From assembly GCF_003610235.1 (NCBI RefSeq), contig NZ_RAPR01000001.1, positions 7,006,001 through 7,070,000 of the forward strand: a DNA stretch of 64,000 nucleotides. Direction: 5' to 3'. The number at the start of each line of letters is the position of its first letter. Position 1 is the stretch's first letter. The translations under genes were made by a program, and so were the position numbers. This DNA comes from Catellatospora citrea (GTDB taxonomy: Bacteria > Actinomycetota > Actinomycetes > Mycobacteriales > Micromonosporaceae). The notes beneath the pieces were generated by a model. The model saw only the letters and a list, made by a program, of their open reading frames with translations, did not search any database and had not been told where the DNA came from. Below are positions 15,921 to 23,423 of the stretch, one piece after another.

Positions 15921-16403
15921 TCAGGCAGTCTGGAGTGCTTCGAGTTCTGTGCGCATCGCGGCAAGGAACCCCTCGCGCCGAGGCTGCCAGTAGTCCCAGC
16001 AGTTCCCGTCGCCGAAGCTTCCGAAAACCGTGTCTTGAAGGCCCCACGCGTACGACAAGGCGGCTTCATGGAGTCCTGTCGAGCAGAGCACCATGATCAT
16101 CTTCTCGCTTATCCAGACGTGGTCCATGGCCTGGTCTCCGCGATGCCGCAGATCGTCCCCCTGAAGACCGTTCTGGTAACGGTCCACGCCAACGCGCTCA
16201 GCCTGTTGCGCCGCCCACAGGAACTTGTCCAAGGCTGCCAGCTGTTCGGCGCGACGCGCCTCCGCTCGTGCGACTGCGTGTCGCCTGACGTCAGCCTTCT
16301 CGGCAGCTCGTTGCTGAAACCGCACGCTGAAGTAGGAGAGGCCGGCTCCGATGGCCACACCGATCAGCGATGCAGTGGAGGCAATCACAACGTCCGGACT
16401 CAT
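15921..16403 (-). CDS. Hypothetical membrane-anchored coiled-coil protein
   Basis: A 160-residue protein from the ATG at 16403 (MSPDVVIASTASLIGVAIGA). One N-terminal membrane helix (residues 5-25) is followed by a strongly charged helical stretch rich in Arg, Ala and Glu (about 28-60), probably a coiled coil. A soluble tail ends in YWQPRREGFLAAMRTELEAL. The frame remains open upstream to 16604, but that part lacks a ribosome-binding site and coding look. I recognise no family. The gene converges on the HTH regulator with only 7 bases between stops. Confidence 0.6.
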   Translation of the reverse strand: MSPDVVIASTASLIGVAIGAGLSYFSVRFQQRAAEKADVRRHAVARAEARRAEQLAALDKFLWAAQQAERVGVDRYQNGLQGDDLRHRGDQAMDHVWISEKMIMVLCSTGLHEAALSYAWGLQDTVFGSFGDGNCWDYWQPRREGFLAAMRTELEALQTA

Positions 16404-16658
16404 CTCGGCAGGATGCCAGGAGATCCCACCTGCCGCTGTCGCGAGAGTGACTCTGCCCCTATCGGTTCTCCACGCACTGTTGTCGGCAGTGAGCAAGTTC
16501 GAGCAAACCTGTCCCACCCGCCGATCTGAACTGCCTACCGTCAGGCAGTCACCCACGGACGGTTCCATCCAAGCGTGTGCCAGGGCATACCTCCCGGCTC
16601 GCACCCTGGGAGAGCCCGCCGTCCGCGGGTGGCCAAACCACTACGACGGAGGCGCGAC

Positions 16659-16826
16659 GTGTACGGACATCCGGGCCGGCGGTACTCGCCCCAACGCTCG
16701 CAGGTCCCTGATGTGCAGTTCATCCGGCAGATGAACGCCACACACAGGTGGGACACGTCCACGGAGACGGTGCGGCGACTCTACGACTACCTGACCGAGC
16801 ACCGTGCGGGGTTCGTCGGTGAGTGA
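16659..16826 (+). CDS. Small hypothetical protein
   Basis: A 55-residue protein starting at GTG 16659, supported by GGAGG (16648-16652) at ideal spacing. A basic N-terminus is followed by FIRQMNATHRWDTSTETVRRLYDYLTEHRAGFVGE, an amphipathic helical tail. It overlaps the next small gene by 8 bases, so both are made from one message. The 255 bases upstream (16404-16658) hold no other gene. Function unknown; possibly another accessory piece of the HTH module. Confidence 0.6.
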   Translation: MYGHPGRRYSPQRSQVPDVQFIRQMNATHRWDTSTETVRRLYDYLTEHRAGFVGE

Positions 16827-17034
16827 CGCGGTGAAGTGGCAGACGAACAACGGCGAGCCGGTGTCGATCGGCGATTACGTGGCGATCGATCTCGACAGCG
16901 ATGCGATAGGCCGCATCGTGGAGATCTGTGGCGACAGCACAGGCCGTCCGGTGGTCGAAGTGACCGAAGGTCGGAGGCGAGGCAAGAAAGTGGCGGTTTG
17001 GCCGAACCAGATGCTCTTGCGGGTCCTCCGGTAG
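16819..17034 (+). CDS. Small beta-rich hypothetical protein
   Basis: A 71-residue protein starting at GTG 16819 within the end of the previous gene. The sequence (WQTNNGEPVSIGDYVAIDLD, IGRIVEICGDSTGRPVVEVT, RGKKVAVWPNQMLLRVLR) alternates strands and turns like a small SH3- or KOW-type barrel, which could bind nucleic acid or protein (inference from pattern only). A clear hairpin terminator follows 26 bases after the stop, closing the two-gene unit. Confidence 0.65.
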   Translation: MSDAVKWQTNNGEPVSIGDYVAIDLDSDAIGRIVEICGDSTGRPVVEVTEGRRRGKKVAVWPNQMLLRVLR

Positions 17035-17060
17035 GCAGCCCCGGGGTGGGGGACAGAGGG

Positions 17061-17091
17061 CGGGGCACCTGCGCCGTGACGCGGTGCCCCG
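17061..17091 (+). terminator. Hairpin terminator
   Basis: CGGGGCACC (17061-17069) pairs perfectly with GGTGCCCCG (17083-17091) around a 13-base loop and is followed by a T-rich TCTTCGTGTGTT. It ends the small-gene unit. Confidence 0.7.
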
Positions 17092-17225
17092 TCTTCGTGT
17101 GTTCATGGAGTTAATCGATGCGCAGTATGGGTCTGTCTTGTTCGATCATGTGAGCCGGGCCAGTTCGTCGCCGCCCGTATAGGTCCGCACGGCCATGAGA
17201 ACGCATCCCTGGTGCCCGAAAGTTC

Positions 17226-17462
17226 CTAGGCGGACTCGAGGACGAAGAAGAGGAAACAGATGAAGCGGCCGGAGCCCCTGTCGGGTGGAAGCAGCTCCGC
17301 GGGAGTGTCCGCGGAAGGGGGCGGCTCGCTGATCGTCAGGATGCGGAACCCGGCGGCGGCGAAAGCATCTGCCATGGCGTGCAGCGGCCGGTGCCACATG
17401 GTCAGCCACACGGTCTGGCCGTCGAACACGTAGACCGGCAGTTGATATGCAACTAGTTTCAT
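17226..17462 (-). pseudogene. C-terminal remnant of a class I methyltransferase
   Basis: A 78-codon minus-strand frame (LPVYVFDGQTVWLTMWHRPL, HAMADAFAAAGFRILTISEP, GRFICFLFFVLES) matches the last 75 or so residues of actinomycete SAM-dependent methyltransferases. The whole SAM-binding half is missing: the frame starts at the promoter of the divergent PadR gene, with no methyltransferase sequence beyond it. The formal ATG at 17462 lies inside the predicted PadR operator, and no ribosome-binding site is seen. I read it as a 5'-deleted remnant, perhaps truncated when the PadR/acyl-CoA dehydrogenase unit inserted. A functional short peptide is not excluded. Confidence 0.7.
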
Positions 17463-17467
17463 AGCAT
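17440..17467 (+). promoter_or_regulatory. Candidate PadR operator and -10 element
   Basis: A+T-rich spot with nested inverted repeats: AGTTG-N5-CAACT (17440-17454) and the near-perfect ATGCAACTAGTTTCAT (17447-17462) centred on AACTAGTT. A -10-like TAGCAT (17462-17467) follows, 9 bases before the GTG of the PadR gene, suggesting a nearly leaderless, autorepressed message. Confidence 0.5.
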
Positions 17468-17476
17468 GATGCCCGA

Positions 17477-18028
17477 GTGGCCCTCGAACACGCGATCCTC
17501 GTCTCGCTGCTGGAGCAGCCCGGGTCCGGCTACGAGCTGGCTCGGCGCTTCGACCGCTCCATCGGCCGGTTCTGGACCGCGACCCACCAGCAGATCTACC
17601 GCGTCCTCAAGCGCATGGAGGCGGACGGCTGGGTCACCGCCGAGGAGATCGACCAGGACGGCCGCCCCGACAAGCGGTCCTACTCCGTGGCCACACCCGG
17701 CCGGTCGGTGCTCACCACCTGGCTACGCGAACCCGTCCAGCCCGAGTCGGTCCGCCACGAACTCGCCGTCAAGATCCGCGGCGCGGCGTTCGACGACGCC
17801 GCCGGCCGGGCCGCGCTGATCGCCGAGGTCGAGCGCTACCGCGCCGACCACGAGACCACCCTGCACCGCTACCGGACCGGCGAGCAGCGCGACTTCCCCG
17901 ACCCGGGCGCGCTCGACACCGGGCAGCGGTTGCAGCACGTCGTGCTGCGCGGCGGCATCGCGTACGAGCAGATGGTCCTGGCCTGGCTCGACGACGTCCT
18001 CGACACCCTCCACGGCCTCGGCCGCTGA
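17477..18028 (+). CDS. PadR family regulator with C-terminal Vir-type domain
   Basis: A 183-residue PadR of the longer subfamily. The N-terminal winged helix reads LEHAILVSLLEQPGSGYELA, then THQQIYRVLKRMEADGWV and KRSYSVATPGRSVL; the C-terminal half (about 95-175) is the helical dimerisation region with RYRADHETTLHRY. GTG at 17477 is the first start. It is followed after 21 bases by the acyl-CoA dehydrogenase gene, an arrangement common in Streptomyces and relatives, so it presumably represses that gene until a fatty-acid-like or phenolic inducer appears (inference). Confidence 0.9.
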   Translation: MALEHAILVSLLEQPGSGYELARRFDRSIGRFWTATHQQIYRVLKRMEADGWVTAEEIDQDGRPDKRSYSVATPGRSVLTTWLREPVQPESVRHELAVKIRGAAFDDAAGRAALIAEVERYRADHETTLHRYRTGEQRDFPDPGALDTGQRLQHVVLRGGIAYEQMVLAWLDDVLDTLHGLGR

Positions 18029-18049
18029 ACCTCGAAAGGGAAGACGACC

Positions 18050-19762
18050 ATGGTGAACCCGTTGCTGCTGAACCCGCGCACCTACGACCCCGCGCACCTC
18101 GACGACGACACCCGCAGGCTGCTGCGCGCCACCGTCGACTTCTTCGAGAACCGTGGCAAGAAGGCGCTCGTCGACAGCTACAACGACCGCACCTGGTACG
18201 CCGACTTCCTCGACTTCGTCGCCAAGGAAGGCCTGTTCGCGACCTTCCTGACCCCGTCAGGCGACGGCACCGGCACCCGCTGGGACACCGCCCGCAACGC
18301 CGCCCTCAGCGAGATCCTGGCCTTCTACGGCCTCGGCTACTGGTACACCTGGCAGGTCACCGTCCTGGGCCTGGGCCCGGTGTGGCAGAGCGCCAACCCG
18401 ACCGCCCGCGCCCACGCCGCCCAGCTGCTCGCCGACGGCCACGTCATGGCGTTCGGCCTGTCCGAACGCACCCACGGCGCCGACATCTACTCCACGGACA
18501 TGATCCTCACCCCGGACGGCGACGGCGGCTTCCGGGCCACCGGCGGCAAGTACTACATCGGCAACGGCAACGTCGCCGGGCTCGTCTCCGTGTTCGGGCG
18601 GCGAGCCGACGTCGAAGGGCCCGACGGCTACGTCTTCTTCGCCGCCGACAGCCGCCACCCCGCCTACCACCTGGTCAAGAACGTGGTGAACGGGCAGATG
18701 TACGTCAGCGAGTTCCGGCTCGAGGACTACCCGGTGCGCGAGCAGGATGTGCTGCACACCGGCAAGGCCGCGTTCGACGCCGCGCTCAACACCGTCAACG
18801 TCGGCAAGTTCAACCTCTGCACCGCCTCGATCGGCATCTGCGAGCACGCCATGTACGAGGCGGTCACCCACGCGCACCGGCGTGTGCTGTACGGCAGGAA
18901 GGTGACCGACTTCCCGCACGTGCGCCGCGAGCTCGCCGACGCGTACGCCCGGCTGGTCGCGATGAAGCTGTTCAGCGACCGCGCGGTCGACTACTTCCGG
19001 ACCGCGGGCCCCGACGACCGGCGGTACCTGCTGTTCAACCCGATGACCAAGATGAAGGTCACCACCGAGGGCGAGAAGGTCATCGACCTGCTGTGGGACG
19101 TGATCGCTGCGAAGGGCTTCGAGGCCGACACCTACTTCGACAAGGCGGCCAAGGACATCCGCGGGCTGCCGAAGCTCGAGGGCACCGTGCACGTCAACCT
19201 CGCCCTGATCCTGAAGTTCATGCCGAACTACCTGTTCCAGCCGGCCGAGTTCGCGCCCGTGCCGACGCGGCAGGACGCCGCCGACGACGAGTTCCTGTTC
19301 CGGCAGGGGCCCGCGCGCGGCCTGGGGGCGATCCGGTTCCACGACTGGCGCGGCCCTTACGACAAGCACGCCGACCTCGCCAACGTCGCGGTGTTCCGCG
19401 AGCAGGCCGATGGGCTGTGCGCGCTGCTGCTGGCCCACGCCCCGTCCGAGGATCAGCAGCGTGACCTGGACTTCCTGCTCACCATCGGGCAGCTCTTCGC
19501 GCTGGTCGTATACGGGCAGCTGATCCTGGAGCAGGCCGAGCTGACCGGGCTGGACCGCGACCTGCTCGACGAGATCTTCGCGGTGCTGGTGGGGGACTTC
19601 TCCGCGTACGCGACCGAACTGCACGGCAAGGCGGCCACTACTGAGGAGCAGGCCGCCTGGGCGGTGGCGCAGTTGCGTCGCCCGGTTCGCGACGCCGGCC
19701 GTACCGCTGCGGTGTGGGCGCAGGTCGAGGCGCTCTGCGGCGCGTACGAGATGCGGCCGTAG
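18050..19762 (+). CDS. Acyl-CoA dehydrogenase
   Basis: A 570-residue FAD-dependent acyl-CoA dehydrogenase, longer than the 380-residue standard form. The N-terminal helical domain covers about 1-115, the flavin-contacting beta domain about 125-240 (HVMAFGLSERTHGADIYSTD, then KYYIGNGNVAGLVSVFGRR), and the C-terminal helical core follows with KVTDFPHVRRELADAYARL. The extra 130 residues after about 420 form an acidic helical tail. It should catalyse alpha,beta-dehydrogenation of an acyl-CoA and pass electrons to ETF; the substrate is not evident. GGGAAG precedes the ATG. It is controlled by the upstream PadR and converges on the ATPase gene. Confidence 0.93.
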   Translation: MVNPLLLNPRTYDPAHLDDDTRRLLRATVDFFENRGKKALVDSYNDRTWYADFLDFVAKEGLFATFLTPSGDGTGTRWDTARNAALSEILAFYGLGYWYTWQVTVLGLGPVWQSANPTARAHAAQLLADGHVMAFGLSERTHGADIYSTDMILTPDGDGGFRATGGKYYIGNGNVAGLVSVFGRRADVEGPDGYVFFAADSRHPAYHLVKNVVNGQMYVSEFRLEDYPVREQDVLHTGKAAFDAALNTVNVGKFNLCTASIGICEHAMYEAVTHAHRRVLYGRKVTDFPHVRRELADAYARLVAMKLFSDRAVDYFRTAGPDDRRYLLFNPMTKMKVTTEGEKVIDLLWDVIAAKGFEADTYFDKAAKDIRGLPKLEGTVHVNLALILKFMPNYLFQPAEFAPVPTRQDAADDEFLFRQGPARGLGAIRFHDWRGPYDKHADLANVAVFREQADGLCALLLAHAPSEDQQRDLDFLLTIGQLFALVVYGQLILEQAELTGLDRDLLDEIFAVLVGDFSAYATELHGKAATTEEQAAWAVAQLRRPVRDAGRTAAVWAQVEALCGAYEMRP

Positions 19763-19786
19763 CCGCGACCGCCGCAGCGCCGCGGG

Positions 19787-21850
19787 TCACCGCGTGTGCT
19801 GCGGTGCTCCTGGCGGGCCCACCTCACCGATCTCCACCGTCCAGAGCAGGTCGGTGAGGTGTTCCAGCGCTCTGGCGAGATGGCGGCGATAGGTGCTCAA
19901 CGGCAGGTCGAGGACCTCGGCCGCGGCTTCCTGGGTCGGCGCGGCCCGCACGTAGGTGCGGTGCAGGACGGCCCGGAGCTGTTCGCCCTTGGGCTCTTCG
20001 CCGAGCCGGTCGACGGCGTCCTCGATGGTGGCCCGCAGTCGGGCGACGTCGGGACCGGTGGCCGTGGCCGCGAGCGCGGAGCCCATGAGCGGGTTGGCGG
20101 CGAGCCGGTCGGGCCGGTGCAGGGTCTGCAGCGCCGCCCGGACCGCGGTGGCGAAGTGGACCTGGTCCAGTGCCGGCGGGCGGACCATCTCGGCCGGCGG
20201 CGGTCCGGTGTCTCCGGAGTGCCCGCGGTCGCGCATCAGGTCGAACCAGGCGTCGGGCGGAAAGCGTCGCCAGTCGATGCCGTAGACGACGTGCCGCAGG
20301 CCGCCGACGTCGGCCTCGGTCACCGGGACGAAGGCGAGGTAGTCGAAGAACTGCGCCCAGTACCCGACATCGACCGCGACGATGAACGACCAGGCGAGCG
20401 GCCGGGTCAGCCACAGGATGATGCTGGACACGTTGCCGGCCAGCACCGCATAGAGGTCGCGTTGGTGTTCTCGCGCACCACCGAAGAAGCGGGAGATGTC
20501 GATGCGTTCCCCGGGTCGGATCGGTCCCTCCCGCGCGACATGGTCGAGCACGGCTCGCACGACCGGATCCCGCTCCTCCAGCGCCGAACCGCCGGGGCAG
20601 ATCAGGTGGTGGATGAAACCCGCGACGCCGTCGCCGGCCCGGACGACGCTGAGGTTTTCGGGCTGCTCGCCGATCCAGGCGCGGGCGAGCCGAGCGCTGA
20701 CCGGTCCCTCGAACTTCTCCACGATCGAGCAGACCTGGTCGTGCTCGTCGGGGCGGGCCGGCACGACCGCGGCGGATCCTTGCGCGCGGATGGCGGAGAT
20801 CACGCCGGTGAGGGGACTGTTTCGCTGCAGCAGGTGCAGCTGCTGGGCGTGCGGCTGCCGGTCCAACCCGCTGGCGGCCCGCAGGCCGGCCAGCGCATGG
20901 TCCTTGATGACCCGACGGTACGCGCGATACCGCTCCGGCGAGCGGCGTTCGAACTCGGCGTCCAGCACGTCACGGGCCAGGTCGTGGATGGACAGCCCGT
21001 GCGGGCCGGCGGTGACGAACGGCCGCCGGGCCAGCCACTGCCACACCTCGGGAGCTTCGGCGCCCACCAGCCGCCGGAGCAGGTCCTCGGTCGTCACCCA
21101 CGCGATCGCGCAGGTGGCCAGACCGGTCAGGTGCGCCTCGCTCGGCGCGTCACGAAGGAACGACTCCAGCAACGCCGAGATCAGATCAGGCGCCTCGGCG
21201 AGGGCACCGGGGACCTGGCCGGTCGCGGCGAGATCGGCCAGCAGAGCCATGGTCAGCGGGTGGCCGCGACCGAGCCCGAACAGATGCGGCCGCACGGGCG
21301 GCTCGACCCCGGCGTGCGCGAGCAACTCGCTGCTCTCGGCCGGGTCGAACGGGTCGAGGCGATGCACCGCCATCAGGTGCCGCCATCCGGGATCGGTGCG
21401 CCAGGGCGCGGCGGGCGCGTCACGACCGGCCAGCACGACGACGTTGTCGGTGCTCAAGCCGGGGACGAACGCGTCGCGCAGCCAGCCGTCGACCGCGGTC
21501 AGCTGCTCGTAACCGTCGACGAGCAGGACAGCGCCGGCCGGCAGCTGCGCGACCGGGCTGTCGCCGCACTGCGGGCCGAGCGCGAGCCGCACGGCCGTCT
21601 GCACCCCGGCGGGCGACGGGTCGACGTCACGGCCGTCGACCTGAACGACGACGCGTCCGGCCGCACGGGCGCGGGCACGCAACTCCAGCAGCAGCGTCGT
21701 CTTGCCGATTCCGCCCTGGCCGTGCACGAACAGCACCCGCCGCGGCGAACGCCCGCCGACGGCGTCGTCGAAGTCCGCCAGTTCGCGCCGACGTCCCACG
21801 AACCGCTGCCGCCGGGCGTGGTCCAGCAGGTCACCGAGATGCGTGGACAT
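19787..21850 (-). CDS. STAND-like ATPase regulator with GNAT-like middle domain
   Basis: A 687-residue protein. Residues about 15-270 are an AAA/NACHT-type ATPase: FVGRRREL, Walker A HGQGGIGKTTLL, Walker B AGAVLLVDGYEQL, and sensor-like VVVLAGRD. After a helical stretch, residues around 355-520 look like a GNAT acetyltransferase fold (VVPARPDEHDQVCSIVEKFE, then a WAQFFDYLAFVPV end). The C-terminal 60 residues resemble a sigma-4/HTH unit (TQEAAAEVLDLPLSTYRRHL). Similar ATP-binding proteins are common in Streptomyces, where they are thought to be regulators. GGAGG lies 8 bases before the ATG. Target unknown; it diverges from the FAD oxidoreductase operon. Confidence 0.82.
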   Translation of the reverse strand: MSTHLGDLLDHARRQRFVGRRRELADFDDAVGGRSPRRVLFVHGQGGIGKTTLLLELRARARAAGRVVVQVDGRDVDPSPAGVQTAVRLALGPQCGDSPVAQLPAGAVLLVDGYEQLTAVDGWLRDAFVPGLSTDNVVVLAGRDAPAAPWRTDPGWRHLMAVHRLDPFDPAESSELLAHAGVEPPVRPHLFGLGRGHPLTMALLADLAATGQVPGALAEAPDLISALLESFLRDAPSEAHLTGLATCAIAWVTTEDLLRRLVGAEAPEVWQWLARRPFVTAGPHGLSIHDLARDVLDAEFERRSPERYRAYRRVIKDHALAGLRAASGLDRQPHAQQLHLLQRNSPLTGVISAIRAQGSAAVVPARPDEHDQVCSIVEKFEGPVSARLARAWIGEQPENLSVVRAGDGVAGFIHHLICPGGSALEERDPVVRAVLDHVAREGPIRPGERIDISRFFGGAREHQRDLYAVLAGNVSSIILWLTRPLAWSFIVAVDVGYWAQFFDYLAFVPVTEADVGGLRHVVYGIDWRRFPPDAWFDLMRDRGHSGDTGPPPAEMVRPPALDQVHFATAVRAALQTLHRPDRLAANPLMGSALAATATGPDVARLRATIEDAVDRLGEEPKGEQLRAVLHRTYVRAAPTQEAAAEVLDLPLSTYRRHLARALEHLTDLLWTVEIGEVGPPGAPQHTR

Positions 21851-22010
21851 GTCGGCACCTCCGGCAGATCGGGTGGCAGCGCAACCGCGCCGATCCTATC
21901 GTCGGTCGCCGCGACGTGATTGGACAGCGAATGACAACCAACTGACCTGGAAAGTGAGCGCCTGCCGGGCAGACCCTGCGTGCATCAGTTCGCCGACCCG
22001 GAGGTGCACG

Positions 22011-23423
22011 ATGGCCCGGATACTCGTTCTCGGCGCAGGCCTGTGCGGCCTGTCGACCGCCCTGCTGCTCGCCCGTGACGGCCATGAGGTGACCGTCGTC
22101 GAGCGCGATCCGGCCGAGCCGCCGACCGGAGCACAGCCGTGGGAGGCGTGGCAGCGGCCCGGGGTCAACCAGTTCCGCCTGCCGCACCTGATGCTGCCGC
22201 GGTGGCGGGCCGAGATGGACCGCGAACTGCCTGAGGTCCTGCGCGTGCTGGAGGCCGCCGGCGGGCTGCGGACGAACCTGCTGGCGATGCTGCCGCCGCG
22301 TGGCCCGTGGCGCGACGGCGACGAGCGCTTCGAGACCGTCACCGCACGCCGACCGGTGCTGGAGTCCGCCCTGGCCGCCGTCGCCGCGGACACCGCAGGC
22401 ATCACCGTCCACCGCGGCGTCGCGGTCACCGGGCTGCTCACCGACCCGGCCACCCGCACTCCGGTCCCGCACGTGACCGGGGTGCTCGCCGAGGGCGGCC
22501 GCCTCCTGCGAGCCGACCTCGTGGTCGACTGCTGCGGCCGCCGCTCGGCCCTCGCGTCCTGGCTGCAGGCCATCGGTGCCCGCCGGCCCGCCGAGGAGCG
22601 CGCCGACTGCGGCTTCGTCTACTTCGCACGGCACTTCCGCACGCGCACCGGGGCACTGCCCGAAGGGCGCACCAACCTGCTGCAACGGCACGAGTCGATG
22701 TCGATCCTGACGCTGCCCGCCGACAACGGCACCTGGAGCGTCGCGCTGGTCACCAGCAGCCGGGACCGGTCGATGCGGGCCCTGCGGGAGCCGGCCCGCT
22801 GGGACGCGGCCCTGGCCGTGTATCCGGACGCCGCGCACTGGCGCGACGGCGAAACGATCTCCGGGGTCGAGGTGATCGCGGGCATCGAGGACCGCTACCG
22901 CGGCTTCGTCGCCGACGGCCGGCCGGTCGCCACCGGAGTCGTCGCCGTGGGCGACTCGTGGGCCTGCACCAATCCCTCCCTCGGCCGCGGCGCCACCATC
23001 GGCCTGCTCCACGCCATCGGCCTGCGCGACGTCCTGCGCACCACCGACCCCGACGACCACGACAAGCTCGCACGCCGGTTCCACGAGTGGACCAGCACCG
23101 CCGTGCAGCCGCTGCACCGCAACACCCTGTGGTACGACCGGCACCGGCTGGCCGAACTCGACGCCGACGCCGCCGGACTGCCATATCAGACCGACGACCC
23201 GAAATGGGCGTTCAGCCTCGCCATGTTCGCCGCCGCCCGCACCCACCCCGACGTCGCCCGCGCCCACCTGACGCTCGGATCCCTGCTGGCCGACATCGAC
23301 GAGGTCCTCGCCGAACCGGGACTGGCCGCGCGGATCACCGAACTCGGCACGCACGCCCCGAACCATCCACTCGCCGGGCCGAGCCGACGTGAGCTGCTCG
23401 CCGCCATCGGCGGCTCGCCGTGA
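22011..23423 (+). CDS. FAD-dependent oxidoreductase / monooxygenase
   Basis: A 470-residue flavoprotein. The N-terminal Rossmann motif is ILVLGAGLCGLSTALLLARD with a VVERD end of beta-2, and the second FAD motif GVVAVGDSWACTNPSLGRGA lies near residue 315, typical of PHBH-type hydroxylases and geranylgeranyl-reductase-like enzymes. The DG motif is only weakly kept (LVVDCCGRRSAL). The ATG at 22011 follows GGAGG with good spacing. It overlaps the next gene by 4 bases, so the two act in one pathway: a redox step next to an N/O-methyltransferase suggests small-molecule tailoring. The substrate cannot be told. Confidence 0.87.
   Translation: MARILVLGAGLCGLSTALLLARDGHEVTVVERDPAEPPTGAQPWEAWQRPGVNQFRLPHLMLPRWRAEMDRELPEVLRVLEAAGGLRTNLLAMLPPRGPWRDGDERFETVTARRPVLESALAAVAADTAGITVHRGVAVTGLLTDPATRTPVPHVTGVLAEGGRLLRADLVVDCCGRRSALASWLQAIGARRPAEERADCGFVYFARHFRTRTGALPEGRTNLLQRHESMSILTLPADNGTWSVALVTSSRDRSMRALREPARWDAALAVYPDAAHWRDGETISGVEVIAGIEDRYRGFVADGRPVATGVVAVGDSWACTNPSLGRGATIGLLHAIGLRDVLRTTDPDDHDKLARRFHEWTSTAVQPLHRNTLWYDRHRLAELDADAAGLPYQTDDPKWAFSLAMFAAARTHPDVARAHLTLGSLLADIDEVLAEPGLAARITELGTHAPNHPLAGPSRRELLAAIGGSP

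Noticed and set aside
13143..17462. Integrated phage or mobile island carrying the HTH module
   Set aside because: No integrase, transposase, tRNA or attachment repeats are visible; only one truncated gene hints at rearrangement.
19787..21850. STAND-type ATPase as an antiphage defence gene
   Set aside because: No nuclease, reverse transcriptase, TIR or other effector domain is attached, and no defence genes are nearby. A regulator is more likely.
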